Part shown: positions 1-7,332 of the stretch, piece by piece
Numbering within the stretch: the stretch's first letter is position 1
Layout: each line of letters begins with the position of its first letter
Source: Comamonadaceae bacterium CG_4_10_14_3_um_filter_60_75
GTDB taxonomy: Bacteria; Pseudomonadota; Gammaproteobacteria; Burkholderiales; Burkholderiaceae_C
NCBI GenBank assembly: GCA_002784245.1
Contig: PFKL01000046.1
Span: 1-8,695 of the forward strand
Direction: 5' to 3'
Length of the DNA stretch: 8,695 bases
The notes under the pieces: model-generated
What the model was told of the DNA's origin: nothing
Databases searched by the model: none
What the model saw: the letters and a program-made list of their open reading frames with translations, nothing else
Made by a program: the position numbers and the translations under genes

Positions 1-495
1 AAAGTCGTCCTCGCTCATGATGCTGAACTTCTTCAGTGGCGTCATGCCGGGGTCAGTGACCACATAGGCTTCAAAGTACAGCACGCGCTCAATATCGCGC
101 AGCGTCATGTCCAACACCAGGCCCAGGCGGCTCGGCAGGGATTTCAGGAACCAGATATGCGCACAAGGCGCGGCCAGGTCAATGTGGCCCATGCGTTCGC
201 GGCGCACCTTGGTTTGCGTGACTTCAACGCCGCACTTCTCGCAGATGACGCCACGGTGCTTCAGGCGCTTGTATTTGCCGCAAAGACATTCGTAGTCTTT
301 GATGGGGCCAAAGATCTTGGCGCAAAACAGACCATCGCGCTCAGGCTTGAAGGTGCGGTAGTTGATGGTTTCAGGCTTTTTGACTTCGCCGAAAGACCAC
401 GAACGGATCTTCTCGGGCGAGGCCATGCCGATCTTGATGGCTTCAAAATGCTCGTCGGGCGTGAATTGCTTGAACAGGTCGAGTAATGATTTCAT
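1..495 (-). CDS. rpoC: RNA polymerase beta' subunit, N-terminal part (runs off left edge)
   Basis: This is the first 165 codons of the beta' subunit, the catalytic clamp subunit of RNA polymerase; the rest lies beyond base 1. The protein opens MKSLLDLFKQ and contains the N-terminal zinc-binding site that grips DNA behind the active centre. Its cysteines are at residues 70, 72, 85 and 88 (ECLCG and ICEKCG), the same numbering as in E. coli. A conserved LPSRLG segment follows near residues 135-140. The ATG at 495-493 is preceded by an AAGGAT ribosome binding site about 6 nt upstream. Only 37 nt separate it from the rpoB stop, so the two are certainly co-transcribed and made in matched amounts. 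No frameshift or odd residue is visible. The identification is secure; completeness cannot be judged because of the window edge. Confidence 0.98.
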   Translation of the reverse strand, partial: MKSLLDLFKQFTPDEHFEAIKIGMASPEKIRSWSFGEVKKPETINYRTFKPERDGLFCAKIFGPIKDYECLCGKYKRLKHRGVICEKCGVEVTQTKVRRERMGHIDLAAPCAHIWFLKSLPSRLGLVLDMTLRDIERVLYFEAYVVTDPGMTPLKKFSIMSEDDF

Positions 496-532
496 AGTAA
501 ATCCTTTTTAATCAGTTAAATCTGCTGCGCAA

Positions 533-3500
533 TTAACCGCGTTCGAGCTCAATGTCCAAACCGAGTGAGCGAATTTCTTTCACAAGCACATTGAACGACT
601 CGGGCATGCCCGCTTCGATCGAATGCTCACCCTTGACGATCGATTCGTACACCTTGGTGCGGCCCTGCACGTCGTCTGATTTGACGGTGAGCATTTCCTG
701 CAAGGTATAGGCGGCGCCGTAGGCCTCCAGCGCCCAGACCTCCATTTCACCAAAGCGCTGGCCACCAAACTGCGCTTTGCCGCCCAGCGGCTGCTGCGTG
801 ACCAGACTGTACGGACCAGTGGAACGCGCGTGCATCTTGTCGTCGACCAAATGGTGCAGCTTGAGGTAGTGCATGTAACCGATGGTCACAGGACGTTCGA
901 AGCGGTCGCCAGTGCGCCCGTCATACAGCCACGCCTGGGTACGGGTGTCGGTCAAGCCTTTGAGCTTGGCGATGTCATCCGGGAAAGCCAGCTTGAGCAT
1001 GGCACGGATTTCATCTTCGGTCGCACCGTCAAACACCGGGGTTGAGAACGGCATGCCGGTGGTGAGGTTTTGCGCCATTTCCAGCAGCTGATCGTCGCTG
1101 AGCTTGGACAGGTCTTCCTTACGGCCGGTGCTGTTGTAGATTTCGTCGAGGAACTTGCGCAGCTCGGCTACGCGCGACTCTGTTTGCAGCATGTCACCGA
1201 TGCGCTGGCCAATGCCCTTGCCGGCCCAGCCCAGGTGCACTTCCAGCACCTGACCGACGTTCATCCGGGATGGCACGCCCAGCGGATTGAGCACGATGTC
1301 ACACGGCGTACCGTCGGCCATGTGCGGCATGTCTTCGACCGGTACGATCTTGGAAACCACACCCTTGTTGCCGTGACGCCCAGCCATCTTGTCACCGGGC
1401 TGCAGATGGCGTTTGACGGCCACATAGACCTTGACCATTTTCAGTACACCCGCGGGCAAATCGTCGCCTTGGGTCAACTTCTTGCGCTTTTCTTCAAAAG
1501 CCAGATCGAAGCTGTGGCGGGTTTGCTCCAGCGCGTTCTTGATGCTTTCCAGCTGGGCGGCAACAGCCTCATCGGCCGGACGGATGTCAAACCAGTGGAA
1601 CTTGTCGATCGAAGCCAGATAAGCCTTGTCGAGCTTGCTGCCCTTGGCCAGTTTTTGCGGGCCACCGTTGGCGAGCTTGCCCACCAGCAGTTTTTCGATA
1701 CGGTCGAATGCATCGGCTTCGACGATACGAATCTGATCATTCAAGTCCAGGCGAAAGCGCTTGAGTTCGTCGTCAATGATCTGCTGCGCCCGGCGATCGC
1801 GGGTAATGCCTTCACGGGTAAAGACCTGCACGTCAATGACGGTGCCTTGCGAGCCTTGATCGACACGCAGCGAGGTGTCCTTGACGTCACTGGCTTTCTC
1901 ACCAAAGATGGCACGCAACAGTTTCTCTTCTGGGGTCAGCGTGGTCTCGCCCTTCGGCGTGACCTTGCCGACCAGCACATCACCAGGTTGCACTTCGGCA
2001 CCGACGTAAATAATGCCAGACTCGTCCAGGCGGTTGAGTTGCTGCTCGCTCAGGTTGGGAATATCCCGCGTGATTTCTTCGGCACCGAGCTTGGTGTCGC
2101 GCGCCATCACAACGAGTTCTTCGATATGGATCGACGTATAGCGGTCTTCTGCAACCACGCGCTCGCTGATCAAAATCGAGTCTTCAAAGTTATAGCCGTT
2201 CCAGGTCATGAAGCCGATCAGCATATTCTGACCCAGCGCCAACTCACCCAGGTCGGTGGAGGCGCCGTCGGCGATCACATCGCCCTTGGCCAGCTTGTCG
2301 CCCTTCTTGACGACCGGGCGCTGATGGATGTTGGTGTTCTGGTTGGAACGTTGGTACTTGATCAGGTTATAGATGTCAACACCCACTTCGCCCGCTTGCG
2401 CTTCGGCGTCGTTAACGCGGATCACCACCCGAGTGGCGTCGACATAATCGACCACACCGCCACGGGTTGCCACCACCACGGTGCCCGAGTCCACAGCAGC
2501 CACGCGCTCGATGCCGGTACCGACCATCGGTTTCTCGGGGCGCAGCACAGGCACCGCCTGACGGCTCATGTTGGCGCCCATCAAGGCGCGGTTGGCGTCG
2601 TCATGCTCCAGGAACGGCACCAGTGAGGCCGCCACCGAAACGATCTGTGCCGGTGACACATCCATGTATTGCACACGGTCGGGCGTGACCATGATCGATT
2701 CACCGGCTTCACGCGCAGACACCAAGTCACCGGTCAGACGACCGTCTTTGTCGAGCGCGGCGTTGGCCTGCGCGATGACAAACTTGCCCTCTTCGATGGC
2801 CGAGAGGTAATCCATTTCCATGGTGACCTTGCCGTCGATCACGCGACGGTACGGCGTTTCAATGAAGCCGTAGTCGTTGAGGCGGGCGTAGAGCGCCAGT
2901 GAGTTGATCAGGCCAATGTTTGGGCCTTCAGGCGTTTCAATCGGGCACACACGGCCGTAGTGGGTGACGTGCACGTCGCGCACCTCAAAGCCAGCGCGTT
3001 CCCGCGTCAGACCACCCGGGCCCAGGGCAGAAACCCGTCGTTTGTGGGTGATCTCGGACAGCGGGTTGGTCTGATCCATGAACTGGCTCAACTGCGACGC
3101 ACCAAAGAACTCTTTCAGCGCGGCCGAGATCGGCTTGCTGTTGATCAGATCATGCGGCATCAACGGCTCTTGTTCGGCCTGACCCAAACGCTCCTTGACC
3201 GCTTTTTCAATGCGGGCCAGACCCACACGGTACTGGTTCTCCGCCAGTTCACCAACGCAACGCACGCGGCGGTTACCCAGGTGGTCGATGTCGTCAACTT
3301 CGCCATGGCCGTTACGCAAGTCCACCAGGATCTTGACCACAGCGAGGATGTCTTCATTGGTCAGCACCATCGGGCCAGTCGATTCCGGGCGACCCATCTT
3401 GGCGTTGAACTTCATGCGGCCCACGCGCGACAGGTCGTAAGTGTCGGGGTTATAGAACAGGCGCTGGAACAAGGCCTGCACGGCGTCTTCCGTCGGCGGC

Positions 3501-4645
3501 TCGCCCGGGCGCATCATGCGGTAGATGGCAACGCGGGCGGCAAATTCGTCAACGGTTTCGTCGGTACGCAGGGTTTGCGAGATGTAGGCGCCCTGGTCAA
3601 GCTCGTTGGTGTAGATGCAAGCGAGTTCCTGCACGCCGGCACCGCGCAATTTCTTGAGCAGGACTTCAGTCAACTCTTCGTTGGCTTTGGCCAAAATTTC
3701 GCCGGTCTCTGCGTCCACCACGTTGCGGGCGACAACGCGGCCAACCAGGAAATCTTCCGGCACCGAGATATGCGTGGTTTCAGATTGCTCGAGCTCACGG
3801 GTGTGCCGTGCGGTAATTCGTTTTTCTTTGGCAACGATCACCTTGCCGCTGCGATCGGTGATGTCAAAGCGGGCGATCTCACCACGCAGGCGCTCGGCCA
3901 CAAACTCCATCTGCGCTCCACTGTCCATCAGACGGAAGTTGTCGTTGACGAAGAAGTTGGCCAATATCGACTCATTGTTCAGACCAATGGCCTTGAGCAA
4001 AATCGTCACCGGCATTTTGCGGCGGCGGTCCACCCGGAAATACAAAATGTCCTTGGGGTCAAACTCAAAATCGAGCCAAGAGCCGCGATAGGGGATGATT
4101 CGAGCCGAAAACAGCAATTTTCCCGAGCTGTGCGTCTTGCCCTTGTCGTGCTCAAAAAACACGCCCGGAGAACGGTGCAACTGACTGACAATCACACGCT
4201 CGGTGCCGTTGACCACAAACGACCCTTTGTCGGTCATCAGGGGCACTTCGCCCATGTAGACCTCTTGCTCCTTGACTTCTTTGACCACCTTGTTTTGCGA
4301 GGTCGAAGATTCACGGTCGTAAATAATGAGCTGCACCTTGGCGCGCACGGCAGAAGCGTAGGTCAGACCGCGGGTCTGGCATTCACGCACGTCAAACGCG
4401 GGTTTGGCCAGGTTGTACTCAAGGTACTTCATCTCGACAAAGCCGTTGTGCGAGACGATCGGAAAAGCGGCAGTGAATGCCGCCTGAAGACCTTCGGTGG
4501 CGCGCTGCTTGGGCGCAACCTCTGCTTGTAAAAAAGCGGTATACGCATCTTTTTGCATCTGCAGCAAGTACGGAATTTCCAGCACGCTGTCGCGACTGCC
4601 AAAACTTTTGCGAATACGTTTGCGTTCGGTGTATGTGTAAGCCAT
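533..4645 (-). CDS. rpoB: RNA polymerase beta subunit
   Basis: Full-length beta subunit of RNA polymerase, 1370 aa (E. coli 1342; about 1370 is usual in Betaproteobacteria). With beta' it forms the active-centre cleft. The rifampicin pocket is at about residues 515-541 and reads SQLSQFMDQTNPLSEITHKR; D524, H534 and S539 match E. coli D516, H526 and S531, so no classical resistance substitution is seen. The motif EHDDANRALMGANM is at 680-693. The catalytic-centre segment GDKMAGRHGNKG has lysines 1086 and 1094, matching K1065 and K1073. The C-terminal beta' anchor follows (GGQRFGEMEVWALEAYGA). The frame stays open 39 codons upstream, but the ATG at 4645 (MAYTYTERKRIRKSFG) matches the family N-terminus and has a GGAG site, so it is preferred. 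rpoC follows after 37 nt; a 239-nt structured leader precedes it. Confidence 0.99.
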   Translation of the reverse strand: MAYTYTERKRIRKSFGSRDSVLEIPYLLQMQKDAYTAFLQAEVAPKQRATEGLQAAFTAAFPIVSHNGFVEMKYLEYNLAKPAFDVRECQTRGLTYASAVRAKVQLIIYDRESSTSQNKVVKEVKEQEVYMGEVPLMTDKGSFVVNGTERVIVSQLHRSPGVFFEHDKGKTHSSGKLLFSARIIPYRGSWLDFEFDPKDILYFRVDRRRKMPVTILLKAIGLNNESILANFFVNDNFRLMDSGAQMEFVAERLRGEIARFDITDRSGKVIVAKEKRITARHTRELEQSETTHISVPEDFLVGRVVARNVVDAETGEILAKANEELTEVLLKKLRGAGVQELACIYTNELDQGAYISQTLRTDETVDEFAARVAIYRMMRPGEPPTEDAVQALFQRLFYNPDTYDLSRVGRMKFNAKMGRPESTGPMVLTNEDILAVVKILVDLRNGHGEVDDIDHLGNRRVRCVGELAENQYRVGLARIEKAVKERLGQAEQEPLMPHDLINSKPISAALKEFFGASQLSQFMDQTNPLSEITHKRRVSALGPGGLTRERAGFEVRDVHVTHYGRVCPIETPEGPNIGLINSLALYARLNDYGFIETPYRRVIDGKVTMEMDYLSAIEEGKFVIAQANAALDKDGRLTGDLVSAREAGESIMVTPDRVQYMDVSPAQIVSVAASLVPFLEHDDANRALMGANMSRQAVPVLRPEKPMVGTGIERVAAVDSGTVVVATRGGVVDYVDATRVVIRVNDAEAQAGEVGVDIYNLIKYQRSNQNTNIHQRPVVKKGDKLAKGDVIADGASTDLGELALGQNMLIGFMTWNGYNFEDSILISERVVAEDRYTSIHIEELVVMARDTKLGAEEITRDIPNLSEQQLNRLDESGIIYVGAEVQPGDVLVGKVTPKGETTLTPEEKLLRAIFGEKASDVKDTSLRVDQGSQGTVIDVQVFTREGITRDRRAQQIIDDELKRFRLDLNDQIRIVEADAFDRIEKLLVGKLANGGPQKLAKGSKLDKAYLASIDKFHWFDIRPADEAVAAQLESIKNALEQTRHSFDLAFEEKRKKLTQGDDLPAGVLKMVKVYVAVKRHLQPGDKMAGRHGNKGVVSKIVPVEDMPHMADGTPCDIVLNPLGVPSRMNVGQVLEVHLGWAGKGIGQRIGDMLQTESRVAELRKFLDEIYNSTGRKEDLSKLSDDQLLEMAQNLTTGMPFSTPVFDGATEDEIRAMLKLAFPDDIAKLKGLTDTRTQAWLYDGRTGDRFERPVTIGYMHYLKLHHLVDDKMHARSTGPYSLVTQQPLGGKAQFGGQRFGEMEVWALEAYGAAYTLQEMLTVKSDDVQGRTKVYESIVKGEHSIEAGMPESFNVLVKEIRSLGLDIELERG

Positions 4646-4700
4646 GAAATCTCCGGGCAACAAGTGAGCCTGACGGCCCCTGGGCGACTGTTTTCTTGGC

Positions 4701-4749
4701 GATTGGCCGCTACCAATCAATGGCGGACGATCGCACTTTGCGCGCGATC
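4701..4749 (-). promoter_or_regulatory. Two tandem hairpins in the rpoB leader
   Basis: Two stem-loops lie 56-104 nt upstream of the rpoB start. The first in the transcript (4749-4729) pairs GATCGCGC with GTGCGATC, 8 bp with one G-U, around a GCAAA loop. The second (4718-4701) pairs GATTGG with CCAATC, 6 bp, around a 6-nt loop. Neither is followed by a U-run, so they are not terminators. In E. coli the rplL-rpoB gap contains an RNase III processing site, and rpoB translation is sensitive to its leader; a similar role here is inferred from position only. Confidence 0.45.
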
Positions 4750-4827
4750 CGAACCAAGGCATCTTCTTCTGTCGGGGTGAGAAGACACTGCAAAACTGCT
4801 TTGCGGCGGCTTTGCGGTGTGTTCTTC

Positions 4828-4868
4828 AAAAACACCAAAGGCTGGAGGCTTTTGACAGCGCTCCAGCC
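4828..4868 (-). terminator. Attenuator-like terminator between rplL and rpoB
   Basis: Starting 16 nt after the rplL stop, the transcript can fold GGCTGGAG (4868-4861) onto CTCCAGCC (4847-4840), a perfect 8-bp GC-rich stem, extendable by two pairs with one bulge. It is followed by the tract TTTGGTGTTTTT (4839-4828). The U-run is broken by GG and G, which suggests partial rather than complete termination. In E. coli an attenuator in the same gap lets only part of the ribosomal-protein transcription continue into rpoBC; this is the natural reading here. The tail can also pair with the next segment (CTTTG...CAAAG plus GTGTT...AACAC), which could compete with the hairpin. Read-through fraction cannot be inferred from sequence. 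Confidence 0.7.
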
Positions 4869-4884
4869 CTCAACTGACACTCAA

Positions 4885-5259
4885 TTACTTGAGTTCAGCC
4901 TTGGCACCTGCGTCCACCAGTTTCTTCAGGGCAGCGTCGGCGTCAGCCTTGGAAACGCCTTCCTTGACGTTCTTCGGCGCGCCATCAACCATGTCCTTGG
5001 CTTCTTTGAGGCCCAGACCGGTGATTTCACGCACGGCCTTGATGACAGACACCTTTTGGGCGCCTGCTTCAAGCAGAACGACGTTGAATTCGGTCTTTTC
5101 TTCCGCCACGGCAGCAGCAGCGCCGCCGCCAGCAGCCGGTGCAGCCATGGCTGCAGCGCTCACACCAAATTTCTCTTCGATGGCTTTCACCAGGTCGTTG
5201 AGTTCCATGACCGTCATGCTGTCGAGCGCGGTCAAAAATGCGTCTTTATCGAATGCCAT
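4885..5259 (-). CDS. rplL: 50S ribosomal protein L7/L12
   Basis: Stalk protein of the large ribosomal subunit, 124 aa, present as several dimers that recruit and activate translational GTPases such as EF-Tu and EF-G. The N-terminal dimerisation domain (about 1-34, MAFDKDAFLTALDSM...) binds the C-terminal helix of L10. The flexible Ala/Gly-rich hinge is about 35-52 (AAPAAGGGAAAAVAEE). The compact C-terminal factor-binding domain, about 55-124, carries KVSVIKAVREITGLGLKEAK and ends LVDAGAKAELK. The ATG at 5259 has an AGGAAA site about 5 nt upstream. It lies 43 nt after rplJ and would be under the same L10 translational control. It is followed almost at once by a terminator-like hairpin. All diagnostic features are intact. 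Confidence 0.99.
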   Translation of the reverse strand: MAFDKDAFLTALDSMTVMELNDLVKAIEEKFGVSAAAMAAPAAGGGAAAAVAEEKTEFNVVLLEAGAQKVSVIKAVREITGLGLKEAKDMVDGAPKNVKEGVSKADADAALKKLVDAGAKAELK

Positions 5260-5302
5260 TTTGATTTCCTAACAATTGTTTAACTAACTTGCGTCACCAG
5301 CG

Positions 5303-5821
5303 TCACGCTGCAACAGCCTCGGTCGGTGCCGAAGCGCCGCCTTTTTGCTCTGCCAAAGCCGCCAACACGCGCGCGGTGCGCGAGATTGGGGACTGCATCA
5401 AGCCCAACAACTGCGCCAGCAGGACTTCCTTGGAGGGAATGCTTGCCAGTTGTTTCACGCCGTCAACATCCAGGACTTTGCCGCCGTATGCACCGCCACG
5501 AATGACCAATTTGTTATTGGTCTTCGCAAACTCCGCTACCACCTTGGCGGCAGCCACTGCATCTTCAGAAAAGCCATAGATCAGCGGACCGGTCATCTGG
5601 TCGGACACCACCTCAAAGCCACTACCTGCCACAGCACGGCGAGCCAGCGTGTTTTTCAACACACTCAGGCTGACACCGTTGCTGCGCGCGGTAGCACGCA
5701 ATTTGGTCATGTCGGCAACCGTGATACCCCGGTATTCCGCCATCACGAGCGTTTGAGCTTTAGCGGCGAGCCCAGTCACATCACTGATGACCGCTTCTTT
5801 CTCACTGCGATTTAAACTCAA
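5303..5821 (-). CDS. rplJ: 50S ribosomal protein L10 (TTG start)
   Basis: L10 anchors the L7/L12 dimers to the 23S rRNA stalk base and represses translation of its own mRNA, 172 aa. The protein begins (M)SLNRSEKEAV; the globular rRNA-binding domain includes AEYRGITVADMTKLR, SVLKNTLARRAV and MTGPLIYGFS, and the C-terminal part, ending in an Ala-rich tail, is where L7/L12 dimers attach. The start chosen is TTG at 5821-5819, because an exact AAGGAG lies 6 nt upstream (5833-5828) and family members begin at this residue. No ATG or GTG fits: the nearest GTG at 5872 would add 17 residues without similarity to L10 and would place the ribosome site inside the gene. The TTG start may lower or tune initiation. 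Its 250-nt upstream region is the expected L10 target. Confidence 0.96.
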   Translation of the reverse strand: MSLNRSEKEAVISDVTGLAAKAQTLVMAEYRGITVADMTKLRATARSNGVSLSVLKNTLARRAVAGSGFEVVSDQMTGPLIYGFSEDAVAAAKVVAEFAKTNNKLVIRGGAYGGKVLDVDGVKQLASIPSKEVLLAQLLGLMQSPISRTARVLAALAEQKGGASAPTEAVAA

Positions 5822-6071
5822 GGTCAACTCCTTCAATATGTGTCTTTTGACGGTCGAACCATCTCTGTACACGCCTTATGTCAGCGACCAACTGTCAAGA
5901 AATCTTTCAACTCTTGGGCAGCGGGATCGCCATCTGCGTTGGCTTATCTCATTAAGTGCACGCCAGCCGAAGCAAACTGCACACCAACGGTCTTGGATGG
6001 CTCGCAAGGACTTTTCAGCCCCGGCAACCCACCACGTCAGGCCCACCGAGCGGCAGACCCAATTCTTTTCA
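5822..6071 (-). promoter_or_regulatory. Probable L10 autoregulatory mRNA leader
   Basis: The 250 nt between rplA and rplJ contain no credible gene. In most bacteria this position holds the structured L10 leader, to which L10 bound to L7/L12 dimers attaches and shuts down rplJL translation. Visible elements, in transcript order, are a TGGC/GCCA stem (5965-5962 with 5943-5940) enclosing an A-rich loop with ACTTAATGAGATA, a GCAG/CTGC hairpin (5937-5934 with 5921-5918), a CAAGA/TCTTG hairpin close behind it, and the AAGGAG site at 5833-5828. These stems are short and I did not fold the region by energy. The regulatory role is inferred from position and established L10 biology. No convincing promoter was seen here, although E. 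coli has one. Confidence 0.6.
5828..5833 (-). promoter_or_regulatory. Shine-Dalgarno site that fixes the rplJ TTG start
   Basis: The transcript reads AAGGAG, then six bases (TTGACC), then TTG. This is a near-perfect site at ideal distance from the second TTG; the first TTG directly abuts the site and is too close. It is the main evidence that L10 begins at 5821. Confidence 0.85.
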
Positions 6072-6767
6072 TCAAGCCGCGACGGTTTGCAGGTCGACGC
6101 GAACGCCAACACCCATCGTGCTCGAGACAGCAACCTTGCGCAAATACTGCCCCTTGCTGGTTGCAGGCTTGGCTTTGGTCAACGCATCAACCAAAGCGGC
6201 CAGGTTCCCCTGCAATTTGTCAGTATCAAACGACTTGCGACCAATCGTGGAATGCACGATACCGGCCTTGTCGACACGAAACTGCACCTGGCCGGCCTTG
6301 GCGTTGCGCACGGCACCCGCCACGTCCGGGGTGACCGTACCCACCTTGGGGTTGGGCATCAAACCGCGCGGGCCCAGGATCTGACCCAGAGTACCGACAA
6401 CGCGCATCGCGTCGGGTGCAGCGATCACCACGTCAAAGGGCATGTCACCGGCCTTGACCATCGCAGCGAGGTCGTCCATACCGACGATGTCAGCACCCGC
6501 AGCCTTGGCTTCCTCAGCCTTGGCACCTTGGGCGAACACGGCCACGCGCTTGATCTTGCCGGTGCCGTTGGGCAACACGACCGCACCACGCACCACCTGG
6601 TCAGACTTCTTGGCATCGATGCCGAGCTGCACAGCCACGTCGATCGATTCGTCAAACTTGGCCGTTGCGCATTCTTTCACCAGCGCCAACGCATCGGCGA
6701 CGGCGTACAACTTGCTGCTGTCAACCTTGCCTTGCAGGGCTTTTTGTTTTTTGGTCAGTTGAGCCAT
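6072..6767 (-). CDS. rplA: 50S ribosomal protein L1
   Basis: L1 forms the mobile L1 stalk that guides deacylated tRNA out of the E site, and it represses translation of the rplK-rplA mRNA; 231 aa, close to the E. coli 234. The split domain I (about 1-67 and 160-231) is the RNA-binding part; domain II lies between. The family signature runs around residues 125-146 (GTLGQILGPRGLMPNP then KVGTVTPDV), and the second rRNA-binding segment is STIGRKSFDTDKLQGN at 173-188. The ATG at 6767 directly follows the rplK stop (TAAATG), and its GGAGG site lies within the last codons of rplK, eight bases upstream. That arrangement makes translational coupling to L11 very likely. Sequence is intact and ordinary. 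Confidence 0.99.
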   Translation of the reverse strand: MAQLTKKQKALQGKVDSSKLYAVADALALVKECATAKFDESIDVAVQLGIDAKKSDQVVRGAVVLPNGTGKIKRVAVFAQGAKAEEAKAAGADIVGMDDLAAMVKAGDMPFDVVIAAPDAMRVVGTLGQILGPRGLMPNPKVGTVTPDVAGAVRNAKAGQVQFRVDKAGIVHSTIGRKSFDTDKLQGNLAALVDALTKAKPATSKGQYLRKVAVSSTMGVGVRVDLQTVAA

Positions 6768-7199
6768 TTAAACGCCCTCCACAGTCACGCCCATCGAGCG
6801 CGCAGACCCGGCGATGGTCCGAACGGCCGCATCCATATCGGCAGCGGTCAAATCCTTCATCTTGGTCTGGGCGATCTCTTCGAGTTGGGCACGGGTAATC
6901 TTGCCCACCTTGGTCTTGTTGGCTACAGGAGAACCCTTGTCAATTTTGACCGCCTTCTTGATCAGCACCGAAGACGGTGGCGACTTGATCACAAAAGTAA
7001 AGCTCTTGTCGGCAAACGCGGTGATCACCACAGGCAGTGGCAGACCGGGTTCGACACCTTGAGTTTGCGCGTTAAACGCCTTGCAAAACTCCATGATGTT
7101 GAGGCCGCGCTGACCCAATGCCGGGCCGATCGGGGGGGATGGATTGGCTTTACCAGCTGGGACTTGCAGCTTGACAAAACCGACGATTTTTTTCGCCAT
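6768..7199 (-). CDS. rplK: 50S ribosomal protein L11
   Basis: L11 binds the GTPase-associated region of 23S rRNA, contacts elongation factors and is needed for RelA activation; 143 aa (E. coli 142). The N-terminal domain (about 1-72) has the proline-rich PSPPIGPALGQRGLNIMEF at 20-38, including P22 and P23 near the thiostrepton pocket. The C-terminal rRNA-binding domain (about 76-143) ends with the family signature RTIAGSARSMGVTVE at 127-141. The ATG at 7199 has AGGAG (7210-7206) six bases upstream. It is preceded by a 186-nt structured gap after nusG, and its stop abuts the rplA start, so L11 and L1 are co-translated. In E. coli L1 represses from a site in this leader; a matching site here is plausible but unproven. 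Confidence 0.99.
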   Translation of the reverse strand: MAKKIVGFVKLQVPAGKANPSPPIGPALGQRGLNIMEFCKAFNAQTQGVEPGLPLPVVITAFADKSFTFVIKSPPSSVLIKKAVKIDKGSPVANKTKVGKITRAQLEEIAQTKMKDLTAADMDAAVRTIAGSARSMGVTVEGV

Positions 7200-7228
7200 G
7201 GTTTACTCCTGACGGGTTGAAACGCTTT

Positions 7229-7247
7229 GGCTTGCACCGTGCAAACC
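7229..7247 (-). promoter_or_regulatory. Hairpin in the rplK leader, candidate L1 target region
   Basis: Thirty bases upstream of the L11 start the transcript can pair GGTTTGCA with TGCAAGCC around a CGG triloop, 8 bp with one G-U. On the opposite strand the same position would be a C-A mismatch, so the structure favours the mRNA strand. L1 of E. coli represses rplK-rplA by binding the leader just upstream of the L11 ribosome site. I could not match the L1 consensus by eye, so this is a positional suggestion only. Confidence 0.35.
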
Positions 7248-7281
7248 GCCGCTCCCCGTGGTTAACGACTCACTTCTTGCA

Positions 7282-7306
7282 TTCGTGTCGAGTCGGGAAA
7301 CACGAA
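7282..7306 (-). promoter_or_regulatory. Second hairpin in the nusG-rplK gap
   Basis: TTCGTGT (7306-7300) pairs perfectly with ACACGAA (7288-7282), 7 bp around an 11-nt loop, in the middle of the gap between nusG and rplK. No U-run follows, so it is not an ordinary terminator. It could be part of the rplK leader fold or a processing site. Function unknown. Confidence 0.35.
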
Positions 7307-7332
7307 ATCACTTTTTCTCTCTTATTCAGTTG

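Noticed and set aside
3000..3090. Differences from E. coli in the rifampicin region (T for N at the DQTN position, V for I before SALGP)
   Set aside because: These are ordinary betaproteobacterial residues, not resistance substitutions; the key D, H and S positions are wild type.
1070..4531. Two very long plus-strand open frames (1070-2626 and 2960-4531) opposite rpoB
   Set aside because: Their codons register exactly with rpoB codons, so stops would need TTA, CTA or TCA codons in rpoB, which this GC-rich gene avoids. They have no recognisable domains and no independent support.
4646..4762. 39-residue N-terminal extension of RpoB
   Set aside because: The extension does not resemble any beta subunit, whereas MAYTYTERKRIRKSFG at 4645 is the family start with a GGAG site.
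4803..4820. Short direct repeat CCGCAAAGC, two copies 11 bases apart (minus strand)
   Set aside because: Only nine bases and two copies; explained by chance and local composition in the attenuator region.
5822..5872. GTG start for L10 at 5872
   Set aside because: It would add 17 residues unlike L10 and would bury the AAGGAG site in the coding region.
5870..5898. Perfect TTGACA (-35-like) at 5898-5893 in the rplJ leader
   Set aside because: No acceptable -10 element lies 16-18 bases downstream; the nearest AT-rich hexamers are at 12-14 bases or match poorly.
5787..7220. 477-codon plus-strand open frame opposite rplJ, rplA and rplK
   Set aside because: Again codon-registered with rplA and rplK on the other strand; it crosses several genes and a leader and has no family features.
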